Source: an uncultured Draconibacterium sp. (GTDB lineage: Bacteria; Bacteroidota; Bacteroidia; Bacteroidales; Prolixibacteraceae). Taken from it: 64,000 nt of DNA. How positions within the stretch are numbered: the stretch's first letter is position 1; every line of letters begins with the position of its first letter. The stretch is from the NCBI RefSeq assembly GCF_963675585.1, contig NZ_OY776414.1:4009001-4073000 (forward strand), written 5' to 3'. The translations under genes were made by a program, and so were the position numbers. Below the pieces are notes generated by a model. That model was not told the origin of the DNA. It made no database searches and saw nothing but the letters and a program-made list of their open reading frames with translations. Shown here in pieces: positions 57,401-64,000 of this stretch.

Positions 57401-57521
57401 TCACTCCCGGAAGCGGCCCTCCATCATCGGCAGAAGTTACTACACCTTTTACGGTAGTTACTTGTGCAAATGCGCCAAGAGTTAAAACAGTACAAAAAAT
57501 CATTAAGAGTAATTTTTTCAT
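54453..57521 (-). CDS. SusC/RagA-family TonB-linked outer-membrane transporter
   Basis: This is the TonB-dependent importer of the polysaccharide locus, carrying oligosaccharides across the outer membrane. After the signal peptide, a CarboxypepD_reg-like domain (VTSADDGGPLPGVTVVVKG) precedes the TonB-box/plug region VVVGYGVQKKSLVTGAIS, MRVTQALQGKTAGVVISGNSG and VSVRIRGIGTNGDAEPLYIIDG. The 22-strand barrel follows, with the SusC-family ends such as IRASWGQNGSENIGDFGY and GAPTLGYTLPKQV-like strands. At 1022 residues it has typical size. It is the first structural gene after the regulator, and a candidate operator lies upstream. Confidence 0.97.
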   Translation of the reverse strand: MKKLLLMIFCTVLTLGAFAQVTTVKGVVTSADDGGPLPGVTVVVKGTTNGTVTNLDGIYELKAESNAVLVYSFVGMKTQEFPVNGQSEINVVLESAAFDVDEVVVVGYGVQKKSLVTGAISKVGGDDLKKSSDMRVTQALQGKTAGVVISGNSGQPGDQVSVRIRGIGTNGDAEPLYIIDGLPMSSAGTDFLSSSDVESIEVLKDAASCAIYGARGANGVILITTKSGKTNEKFTVSYDGYYGVQNPWKKVNLLDAQEYVMLTNEASLNGNGSLFFSNEDIAGFSANTDWQDEMFNYDAPKQNHSLSFNGGTETTAYSSSLNYFNQEGIVAKGKSQYERFTYRLNTVSEFGFFKMGTNLNLVRVISKGIDTNSHFGNGLAQAINMPPIIPVKNEDGSWATPEQFGIGLQEITNPVALLDQINSETTTSKFIGGLTGEIDFGKILDDLKGLTFKSSISGEYASVDWRGYTPHYYLDAMHFTVDDEVGKSHSLYTRWNFENVLTYDKSIDEHHFTVMAGTTAFKDKYEGLSGSKKSVIFDDFEHAYIDNATDPESANVGGGYGEHTVSSIFGRINYDLKDRYMFAATIRRDGSSRFGSENKYGYFPSASAGWVISREDFMSGMADKIDMLKIRASWGQNGSENIGDFGYTSIIGNQNIYYFGDSKTQYNGTQPTRIANPSLKWETSEQTNIGIDFATLESSLRVSLDYYKKTTKDWLVTAPVPMLVGNSAPIINGGEVANSGFEAEVSYKKQIGKVFVNASINGAYNKNEVLDIQNAEQRLQGGDGGFGQSGVLYAGVGTPMGIFWGVETNGIFQTEEEIAAYTNADGGLIQPNAKPGDIIFIDANGDGSITDDDRVDLGSPYPDFTGGINLDLEYAGFDFSMFIYAALGQEVYDATRRYDMNGTNYRGDWLNRWTGPGTSNEYPRVTFVDDNQNMKTVSDFFVHDASFVRLRNVTLGYTLPKQVTDYIKIQRVRFYVTAENLLTFTPYKGYDPEIGGGVFSNGIDHGIYPQARTILGGVNITF

Positions 57522-57634
57522 AAGATTTGATTTAACGTTTTATAACATTGTGCTATTAGAATCTGACCCGAATTAATCGTCATTAAATCTATTCTCCTAA
57601 AAAAAGAACCCTTCTAAAATACTACAACACCACA

Positions 57635-57658
57635 GATGTATTACATCAATAATACATC
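57635..57658. promoter_or_regulatory. candidate operator with repeated TACATC half-sites upstream of susC
   Basis: GATGTA at 57635-57640 faces TACATC at 57642-57647, making a perfect palindrome, and a second TACATC occurs at 57653-57658, 11 bases on. The set lies about 115 bases before the susC start and about 45-70 bases upstream of a weak -7-like TAGATTTA (57591-57584, minus strand), where an activator would bind. This is inference from pattern and position. Confidence 0.4.
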
Positions 57659-57763
57659 ATGCATTTATTATTTGCCTGATTTACTGTTTTTTAGAAATTG
57701 TAAAAATGAATTTTAACTACTACTTGCAAAAACATGCTATACAACACATAAGTGTTAAAAAAT

Positions 57764-60631
57764 CTAAATGCCTGCTAAAAATGTAGATAAGTTAATTTCG
57801 CGGGTAAGATCCATTTTTTTCCGTAAACGATAACGGCTGATTTCTACTCCGCGGTCTGTAATGTTTAAAAGTGTGGCTATTTCTTTTGTCGAAATGTTCA
57901 TTCTGATGTAAGCACACAACTTTAAATCTTTTGGCGACAATTGTGGAAATTGTTCTTTTAAGCGTTCGAAAAAATCGGTATGAACCTCATCAAAATAGGT
58001 TTCAAAAAGTTTATTTTGCTGTTCGTTATCCAATTCTTTATCCACTCTTTTTTTCAGAATTACCATTTTCGATTTTACGGTACCATCATCGGTAGTGGAC
58101 TGAATTTTCTGAAACTCCTGGTTAAGTTTCATCAGGAATTTATTCTTTTGAATGATACTGTTGGTTTGATTGGCGAGCTCTTTGTCGCGATAAATCATAT
58201 CGGCACGTAACTTATCGTTTCGAAGCTTAATAATTTCCTTTTCGGCAACCACTGCCTGGTGCTGAAACATTTCTTCCTTCGCCTGTAATTCCTTTTTGTG
58301 TTTTTGCTTTTCCAGCTCTTTCGCACGCTCATGCCTGTTTCGAACAACAATTATAGTTATAACCGTTGCCGTAAGCAGAAATAAGATGTAAAAAGCATAG
58401 GCAATTGAGGTTTGGTACCATGGAGGTAAAACTGTAAAACGAAACTCGCTCACCTCGCTCTCGATCCCGTAATAATTTAAAGCCTTAATTTTAAAGCTGT
58501 ATTTTCCAAAGGGGAGGTTAGTAAAATCCTTGTAAATATTGGTAGTCCAGACCGACCAATCGTCCGTGAAATTTTCGAGATAATAGCTAAATTTTAAATC
58601 ATCGAGATTTTCGAAAAACGGCGCGGTATAATGAAAACGAAAGGAGTTTTTACGGTATGGAAACGTGTACGAGAGTCCTTCGTTTTTATAAGGATAAATT
58701 ACCGAATCCAAATAGCTCATTTCAACACGGGTGATAAACGATCGAAATTCCTGGGTAAACGACTTGGGGAATTTTGAAGAATAATGCGCAAAACCATTGT
58801 CGATACCCAAAAAAATATGGTCGTTGTTGTATGGATAAATAAACTCGAATTCGCTTACGTAATGTTCGTTTAACGATTCAAACGGACTTGTAATTTTAGT
58901 ATAAGTTAAATCCTCGTTTTTTCTTAAAACGCCCGATTCATGATCAGAAATGTACCAAATGTTTTCATCATCGTCGCTAACTACTTTTTTAATTCGGCCA
59001 TCCAGATCAAACCTCCGGTTTAGTTCATCGGCCGGTTTAAACGAATCAACACTTGCATCGTATTCGTAAACCCCACTTATGGTTGATATGTACTTTTCAT
59101 CGGCCAGCTGAAACAAAATGTTTTGGGCGTCGGAAGGAAGGCCTTGTTCTTTTCCGTACAATTTAACACGGCTAACACTCTCAAGCGATTCGTCTAAAGT
59201 CATACGGTAAATTCCCTTTCCTCCGTGACTCATCCAAACCTCTCCCAATTTATCCTGAAATAAAAATCGCGAAGATTCTGAGAAACCTTTTAGACGGTGA
59301 CTAAATTCCCATCCCGATTCTCCCTTTTTCAGAAGTATTAAACCATCGTAATGACCTCCGAGCAGAAATTCGGGATTGTTTCTTAAACGAATGTAGCCCC
59401 AGCTCCCCACCACATTGCTTATTTTTCGGGCTGTATTATTTTCGATTACAAATGTTCCAAAATTGTGTCCGCAAATCAGCTGTCCGTCAAACTCATCAAG
59501 CGACCAAACCTGGCCTTCCGAATTTTCGACCAAGGTAAAATCACCTGTACTCTTTCCAAAATTACTAAAGGGTTTTACAAACAATCCCTGATTCGTCCCG
59601 ACGTACAGTTTCTCATCGAAAATTTTACAACAATATCCGGTTCCTATCCCGCCTTTAGCCGTTATATAACTTACCGGCGAATTAATTTCAACATATCCAA
59701 TCCCGTTATCAAGTCCCAGCCACAGATTTTTATGGTTGTCGGCATACACACTTAAAATGGTGTTGTTTTGCAACTCATTGCTTCGATTAATTTTCTGAAT
59801 CACTTGTCCGTTTTCATCCGATATCAGCAGGCCGTCCAGAATGGTTCCAAAAGCCAGGTGATTTCCCATAATTGTAGTCGCACTAAACAGTTTACTGTCT
59901 CGCACAAGCGTGTTCACCTCGGTATTCCAAACGTCCAGCTTCCCGTGGTCGTAGTAGTACATTCCATTTTGAGCTGTACCAATCAATAAATGGTTTTCGC
60001 TAATTTCAAGAATTGATAAGATCTGGAAATCTTTCAGCGGATCGGCCCAGGGCACTTTTTCAATAAAACCATTAAACATTTCGAACAAACCAACACCCGG
60101 CTCCTGAATTAAAAGCCGACCGTTTACATTAAACGAGAAATGATACTTATTAACCGGATTGTAGGTTTTAATCGTTTTGCCATTGTACACAAATAGTTTT
60201 TCGTACGACTGGAAAATAATATTCCCGTTAATTTCGTGAATTTTCCAAACATCGTTAAAATTCCTGCTTTCTTCAGGAACCAGATCAATCATACTTTTAT
60301 AAACATACTTCCCTGCTGCATCTTTTACCAACATCCCGAATTCGTACAAAAGCCCAACAAATATCCTGTCTTGCGAGTCGATGTAAATGGTACGAACCAA
60401 CGATAGCGGCACTTCAATAAGTTGCCAGCGAAAACCATCGAACTGAAGTATGCCGTCGTTATTGGCAAAATACATAAAACCATTTTTGTCCTCTGCAATA
60501 TCCCAGTTTTGCGTACCTGCTTTATATACCGTTTTGGGATAATTTTTAATGCTTGGCGTACCAATTATTTTTACTTGCGCGAACAAGTAAACGGGGAGAA
60601 AAAACAGAAGTATAAAAATAGGTTTACGCAT
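57764..60631 (-). CDS. one-piece membrane-spanning propeller/LuxR-type regulator of the locus
   Basis: A signal-like N-terminus (MRKPIFILLFFLPVYLFA) leads to about 640 residues of Reg_prop-type propeller blades (YFANNDGILQFDGFRW, NLWLGLDNGIGYVE, LYVGTNQGLFVKP), then a Y_Y_Y immunoglobulin-like domain (SYTFPYRKNSFRFHYTAPFF, KYSFKIKALNYYG). One transmembrane helix lies at about residues 735-760. Cytoplasmic parts are a coiled coil (KQKHKKELQAKEE) and a C-terminal LuxR-type HTH (LSPKDLKLCAYIRMNISTKE and EIATLLNITDRGVEISRYRLRKKM, about 899-945). There is no histidine kinase or receiver domain, so unlike hybrid two-component regulators it seems to bind DNA directly. It lies at the head of the locus, immediately upstream of susC with the candidate operator between them. 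Confidence 0.9.
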   Translation of the reverse strand: MRKPIFILLFFLPVYLFAQVKIIGTPSIKNYPKTVYKAGTQNWDIAEDKNGFMYFANNDGILQFDGFRWQLIEVPLSLVRTIYIDSQDRIFVGLLYEFGMLVKDAAGKYVYKSMIDLVPEESRNFNDVWKIHEINGNIIFQSYEKLFVYNGKTIKTYNPVNKYHFSFNVNGRLLIQEPGVGLFEMFNGFIEKVPWADPLKDFQILSILEISENHLLIGTAQNGMYYYDHGKLDVWNTEVNTLVRDSKLFSATTIMGNHLAFGTILDGLLISDENGQVIQKINRSNELQNNTILSVYADNHKNLWLGLDNGIGYVEINSPVSYITAKGGIGTGYCCKIFDEKLYVGTNQGLFVKPFSNFGKSTGDFTLVENSEGQVWSLDEFDGQLICGHNFGTFVIENNTARKISNVVGSWGYIRLRNNPEFLLGGHYDGLILLKKGESGWEFSHRLKGFSESSRFLFQDKLGEVWMSHGGKGIYRMTLDESLESVSRVKLYGKEQGLPSDAQNILFQLADEKYISTISGVYEYDASVDSFKPADELNRRFDLDGRIKKVVSDDDENIWYISDHESGVLRKNEDLTYTKITSPFESLNEHYVSEFEFIYPYNNDHIFLGIDNGFAHYSSKFPKSFTQEFRSFITRVEMSYLDSVIYPYKNEGLSYTFPYRKNSFRFHYTAPFFENLDDLKFSYYLENFTDDWSVWTTNIYKDFTNLPFGKYSFKIKALNYYGIESEVSEFRFTVLPPWYQTSIAYAFYILFLLTATVITIIVVRNRHERAKELEKQKHKKELQAKEEMFQHQAVVAEKEIIKLRNDKLRADMIYRDKELANQTNSIIQKNKFLMKLNQEFQKIQSTTDDGTVKSKMVILKKRVDKELDNEQQNKLFETYFDEVHTDFFERLKEQFPQLSPKDLKLCAYIRMNISTKEIATLLNITDRGVEISRYRLRKKMDLTREINLSTFLAGI

Positions 60632-60704
60632 TCTATTGGTTTAATTGTAGAACGAAAATAATATTAATTTTACTGAATACCCATTTTGTATCACATCATT
60701 AATC

Positions 60705-60808
60705 GGGATGTCATGCTGTCCGTCAGCTGACGGATTCAGCATCTCAAATTCCTTGATAATAGTTCGATTGAAAAACAGACCCTGAAATGAATTCAGGGTG
60801 ACGAACAG
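60705..60808. repeat. REP-like inverted-repeat element
   Basis: The stretch begins GATGTCATGCTGT, contains the perfect palindrome CCGTCAGCTGACGG, and ends with ACCCTGAA-ATGA-style hairpin halves (CCCTGAA ATGAA TTCAGGG) followed by GTGACGAACAG. It has the GTCATGCTG/AGGGTGACG style of extragenic repeats widespread in Bacteroidota. It sits between two genes on the same strand. Confidence 0.5.
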
Positions 60809-60886
60809 AATTATGTGTAACTACCGACAATCAAATTAATTTTTGCCCGCAGAAAAAGAACCTAAACCACATTTACTTTTTCTAGC

Positions 60887-61300
60887 TCAGCTTCCCAAAA
60901 AACGGTCTATCGCAGTTTTAACATCTTCCAAAACCGAATATTCTGAAAGAGTTAAGGCATCACAACCCGAAATCATGGCCGAAAGATTTTTACCCGAATC
61001 AGGACGAAACAAACAAAGTACTTTTTTTCCCGATTCCACTGCCCGACCAATTTCGTACCCCACTCCCATTGAAACAGTAGTTACTTCGGCAACAATTACA
61101 TCCGAGGCATTTAACCAATCCAAATCACGATCGTGTATGAATTTATCACTTGGCCCATCATCGCCGGCACTTGTTAATGAAGGGTCGCCAACATGCTCAG
61201 TAAGAACTTCGCCAAACAATTTTAAATGGTCGATTATTTTGAAATAGAGCGCTGCGTCCTCCCTTCCTCCACGAATTGATCCTGCAAAATAGATTTTCAT
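60887..61300 (-). CDS. DNPH1/Rcl-like 2'-deoxynucleoside 5'-phosphate N-hydrolase
   Basis: The 137-residue protein matches the nucleoside 2-deoxyribosyltransferase fold: KIYFAGSIRGGREDAALY at the start, FGEVLTEHVGDPSL, then SDKFIHDRDLDWLNASDVIVAEVTTVSMGVGYEIGRAVESG, the catalytic Asp/Glu segment, and CLFRPDSGKNLSAMISG. These segments strongly resemble the mammalian and bacterial DNPH1 group, which hydrolyses the N-glycosidic bond of deoxynucleoside monophosphates. The similarity is seen by eye; no alignment was run. Role in nucleotide pool clean-up is family knowledge. It ends the tail of a strand with the MscS gene, 12 bases downstream of it, and could share a transcript. Confidence 0.85.
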   Translation of the reverse strand: MKIYFAGSIRGGREDAALYFKIIDHLKLFGEVLTEHVGDPSLTSAGDDGPSDKFIHDRDLDWLNASDVIVAEVTTVSMGVGYEIGRAVESGKKVLCLFRPDSGKNLSAMISGCDALTLSEYSVLEDVKTAIDRFLGS

Positions 61301-61312
61301 ATTGTAAACTCG

Positions 61313-62275
61313 TTATTTTTTAAAGCTAGCATCAAAAATACCGTTTGATGCGCTTCCATTCTTTTCTTTTCCTTCAATTGAAATGCGGGTACGCGGCAAA
61401 CTTTCAGGATAATTCTTTTGCAAAAAGTCGATCAGCTTTTCCCTCACATACACGCGCAAATCCCAGGCAGTTGGCGAATCTTTAGCACTCATTAAAGCCC
61501 TTACTTCCACACCATTTTGTTTGGCATCGGTTACCTGTAAAACATTCACTTTTTTGTCCCATAAAGGAGAGGCTTCCAAAAGTCGTGTAAGCTCTGCCCG
61601 TAAGGCATCGAAAGATACATGGTAATCGGTGTAAATAAAAACAGTTCCTAAAATATCCGCCGAGTTTCGAGTCCAGTTTTGAAACGGTTTTTCGAAAAAG
61701 TAAGTAGATGGAACAATTAACCTGCGTAAATCCCAGATTTTTACAACCACATAGGTTAATGTTATTTCTTCAATCCGGCCCCACTCATTTTCAATTATCA
61801 CCACATCGTCGATTCGAATAGGCTGTGTAATGGCAATTTGCAAACCAGCTATTACTGTGGCAATTATTCGTTGCGCCGCAAAACCAATAATAATACCTGC
61901 AATACCTGCCGATGCGAATAAACTTATTCCAATTCGTTTTACATCGTCAAACAACATCAGAATCAAACCAATTGAAACGATAATAACCATAAAAACAATT
62001 ATTCGTTCCAGAATATTAAATTGTGTTTGAAATTTACGCGATTTTAGGTTGTCTTCTTTGCTGATATCAAAACGTAGCACTAAAATGCGTTTTAATGTAC
62101 GAATACCGGCCAATACCATCCAGGCCAGACTTATAATAAACAGAACGGAACCTGTAGTTTCGAAATAGGCAACTGAGTGTTCACTTAAAAGATTGAAATC
62201 GTCGATAAAATACCGAAAAAAGAGTGCTGTTGCGAACAAAAAAAAGGGTAAAACAAATCGTTTTAAATGATGCAT
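61313..62275 (-). CDS. MscS-family mechanosensitive channel
   Basis: The protein protects cells from osmotic down-shock by opening when membrane tension rises. Four hydrophobic helices lie in the first 150 residues, and the pore helix IGISLFASAGIAGIIIGFAAQRIIATVIAGLQIAITQPI contains the Ala/Gly packing of MscS TM3. The beta domain follows with IDDVVIIENEWGRIEEITLTYVVVKIWDLRRLIVPS, the family signature. The C-terminal alpha/beta part (EVRALMSAKDSPTAWDLRVYVREKLIDFL) is the cytoplasmic cage. At 320 residues it is medium length. It lies downstream of the S41 protease with a terminator between them. Confidence 0.94.
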   Translation of the reverse strand: MHHLKRFVLPFFLFATALFFRYFIDDFNLLSEHSVAYFETTGSVLFIISLAWMVLAGIRTLKRILVLRFDISKEDNLKSRKFQTQFNILERIIVFMVIIVSIGLILMLFDDVKRIGISLFASAGIAGIIIGFAAQRIIATVIAGLQIAITQPIRIDDVVIIENEWGRIEEITLTYVVVKIWDLRRLIVPSTYFFEKPFQNWTRNSADILGTVFIYTDYHVSFDALRAELTRLLEASPLWDKKVNVLQVTDAKQNGVEVRALMSAKDSPTAWDLRVYVREKLIDFLQKNYPESLPRTRISIEGKEKNGSASNGIFDASFKK

Positions 62276-62344
62276 TGTTTCTGTTTTAGTGTAGTTCCTA
62301 AACTTGTATCTATTCGTTTAACAGATGGGCAACATGTATGTTTA

Positions 62345-62380
62345 AAAATAAAAAAGGGAGGCTCGTTGAACCTCCCTTAT
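62345..62380 (-). terminator. intrinsic terminator after the S41 protease
   Basis: On the minus strand AAGGGAGG and CCTCCCTT (mirrored at 62371-62378 and 62354-62361) form an 8-bp stem with a 9-base loop, followed by TTTTTATTTTTAAA. Clear Rho-independent terminator, separating the protease gene from mscS. Confidence 0.85.
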
Positions 62381-62398
62381 ATCTATGTTTTATAAAAA

Positions 62399-64000
62399 TC
62401 AATTCATCGAAATAACTGTTCCGGGAGTAAAATATCCTGCATATGCCATTTCCGAATCCAATTCTTCAATGGCTTTTTTAATTCCTTTGTCGTCGTTTAA
62501 CGAAGAACGTATGGCGCCTTTTTGATAGTAGTAGCGCGATACAATTTCATCTTCCAACATCTCACTTACTTCACTTCTAAACTCACCTAAATCTTTGTCC
62601 AGGTTTGGTTCAAGTTTCGATTTTAAAGCTTCAAATTCTGCTTCGGCAAGGCCAAAATATTTTTCCTGCTTTGCTGTATTCATCAACTTGTCAAAATCGT
62701 CTTGCGATTGCGATTTGTATTTGAAGTCGCTGTTTTTTACAAATTCCTTAAACTGTGCATAAATATCATCGGTAATTTCAAACTCTTCAGGCTGAGGAAT
62801 GCTTTCGTTTTGGTTCGAGTATAAAGTGGCAAAATCGAATACCATAAAACGGGTAACCAGTTCAATACTTAAAGTACTTAGTTTGTCTGCATCAATTTTC
62901 ACATCAGGAACAACTCCACCGCCGTCGTACACTTTACGTCCTTTTTTGGTGGTAAATTCCGAAATTAATGAATCAGGAACATGCCCAACACTTCCATCTT
63001 CATTTCGGTGTGAGTAATCCAGTGCCTGAATACATCTTCCGCTCGGAATGTAATATTTTGCTGTTGTTACTTTTAACTTGGTATTGTAGCTCAAATCGCG
63101 GGTGGTTTGTACCAGTCCTTTTCCAAAAGTACGCGCACCAACTACAATTCCCCGGTCCAAATCCTGAATGGCACCCGCAACAATTTCGGAAGCCGAAGCC
63201 GAACCTCTGTTTACCAAAACCGCAATTTTAATGGTTGTATCCATTGGCGCCGCAGTAGCTTTATACACTTTATCCCATTGTTTTACTTTACCTCGCGTGC
63301 TAACAATTTCTTCGCCCTGTGGTACAAAAAAGTTAACAATCTTCACCGCTTCCATCAATAATCCTCCAGGATTTCCACGCAAATCAAGTACCAGCGATTC
63401 CGGATTTTTATCTTTCATTTCAAGATAAGCTTTTTGTACTTCCTGGCTACAATTGGCTGTAAACTGCGACAAACGAATGTAAGCAGTTTTATTATCGAGC
63501 ATGCCGTAATAAGGCACTGCATTAATCGAAATTTTTTCGCGAATCACATTAAAAGTAATCGGTTTTTTGCTGCCCATTCGTTGAACTTTAATTTCAACGG
63601 GTTTGTTTGCAGGCCCTTTTAAAAGATTACTAACATCTTCGGTACTCATGTCTTTGGTGTCTTTTCCCGAAACCTCAAGAATTTCGTCACCTGCTTTCAA
63701 TCCGAATTTTTGAGCCGGAAAACCTTCATAAGGTTCAGCTATCAAAATTTTATCGTTTTGCTTGCTGATTAAAGCTCCAATTCCGGCATATTCTCCGGTA
63801 GTCATAAACCGGAAGTCTTCCATCTGGTCTTCCGAAATATAATTGGTATACGGATCAAGCGACTCAAGCATTTGATCGATACTGGTTTTCACCAATTTGT
63901 TCGGGCTGACTTCATCCACGTAAAACATGTTCAATTCTCTGAACAGTGTATGATAAATATCCAGATTTTTGGCTACTTCAAAATTTTTCTCATCGCGTGT
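62399..64000 (-). CDS. S41-family carboxy-terminal processing protease (5' end outside window)
   Basis: The reading frame stays open to the right edge, with TRDEKNFEVAKNLDIYHTLFREL before the first in-window start, so the true start is beyond 64000; 533 codons are visible. Tail-specific proteases cut proteins in the periplasm. The visible part has the start of the fold (LVKTSIDQMLESLDPYTNYIS), a PDZ domain (about 70-150; EGFPAQKFGLKAGDEILEVSG), the catalytic Ser in VNRGSASASEIVAGAIQD and Lys in GARTFGKGLVQTT, and a long C-terminal helical tail. The usual N-terminal signal or membrane anchor would be outside the window. Confidence 0.95.
   Translation of the reverse strand, partial: TRDEKNFEVAKNLDIYHTLFRELNMFYVDEVSPNKLVKTSIDQMLESLDPYTNYISEDQMEDFRFMTTGEYAGIGALISKQNDKILIAEPYEGFPAQKFGLKAGDEILEVSGKDTKDMSTEDVSNLLKGPANKPVEIKVQRMGSKKPITFNVIREKISINAVPYYGMLDNKTAYIRLSQFTANCSQEVQKAYLEMKDKNPESLVLDLRGNPGGLLMEAVKIVNFFVPQGEEIVSTRGKVKQWDKVYKATAAPMDTTIKIAVLVNRGSASASEIVAGAIQDLDRGIVVGARTFGKGLVQTTRDLSYNTKLKVTTAKYYIPSGRCIQALDYSHRNEDGSVGHVPDSLISEFTTKKGRKVYDGGGVVPDVKIDADKLSTLSIELVTRFMVFDFATLYSNQNESIPQPEEFEITDDIYAQFKEFVKNSDFKYKSQSQDDFDKLMNTAKQEKYFGLAEAEFEALKSKLEPNLDKDLGEFRSEVSEMLEDEIVSRYYYQKGAIRSSLNDDKGIKKAIEELDSEMAYAGYFTPGTVISMN

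Overview
The window is a chromosomal segment of a Bacteroidota bacterium, most likely a marine or sediment member of the Marinilabiliales/Prolixibacteraceae type. The support is a SusC/SusD polysaccharide utilization locus, type IX secretion C-terminal sorting domains, a SusC-family regulator with a periplasmic propeller, Bacteroidota-type promoters (TAnnTTTG at -7) and AT-rich DNA. The phylum is firm; the order is inference.

Layout. (1) 1-13.8 kb holds mostly housekeeping genes: the end of a DUF4445/RACo-like ASKHA protein, rlmN, an exported amidase, a GT9 glycosyltransferase, atpDC (F1 beta and epsilon) with a good promoter, a polyprenyl diphosphate synthase, an MMPL-type RND exporter, two secreted propeller-like proteins and a PNPOx-fold flavoprotein. 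(2) 13.8-14.6 kb is a gene-free stretch with a GC-rich, hairpin-bearing core that looks like a dispersed element. (3) 14.6-22.9 kb carries a GNAT acetyltransferase, an AmpG-like MFS transporter, an exported Pcm and a tripartite CzcCBA/Cus-type metal efflux system. (4) 23.2-28.0 kb is a sulfur/thiol redox group (SQR-like flavoprotein, thioredoxin lipoprotein, a CoA-disulfide-reductase fused to two rhodanese domains) followed by a DmeF-like cation exporter.

(5) 28.2-37.8 kb is the most striking region: six tightly packed + strand genes that look like a complete trans-envelope electron conduit. They encode a four-helix b-type cytochrome-like membrane protein, a membrane-anchored ferredoxin/FAD-NAD(P) oxidoreductase whose two Fe-S motifs each lack the second Cys, a 20-CxxCH periplasmic cytochrome, a giant 46-CxxCH cytochrome built partly from 429-bp tandem repeats, an outer-membrane beta-barrel protein, and an OB-fold lipoprotein. 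A plausible flow is NAD(P)H to Fe-S, to heme b, to the 20-heme protein, to the 46-heme protein in or near the barrel, to an outside acceptor. The direction and the acceptor are unknown. The operon ends at strong inverted-repeat terminators.

(6) 38.0-43.0 kb has a Tat-exported sugar isomerase/oxidoreductase pair and a TonB-dependent-receptor-like beta-barrel. (7) 43.1-60.6 kb is a polysaccharide utilization locus, all on the minus strand: regulator, SusC, SusD, a PKD surface lipoprotein, GH5 with two CBM6, two GH16, and GH3. The enzyme mix points to a beta-glucan, most likely a laminarin-type beta-1,3-glucan. The regulator is a one-piece membrane protein with a periplasmic propeller and Y_Y_Y domain, one transmembrane helix, a coiled coil and a LuxR-type HTH, so it appears to sense sugar and bind DNA in a single chain. 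(8) 60.9-64.0 kb holds a DNPH1-like nucleotide N-hydrolase, an MscS-family channel and a partial S41 processing protease.

No rRNA, tRNA, CRISPR array, transposase or phage gene was recognised.
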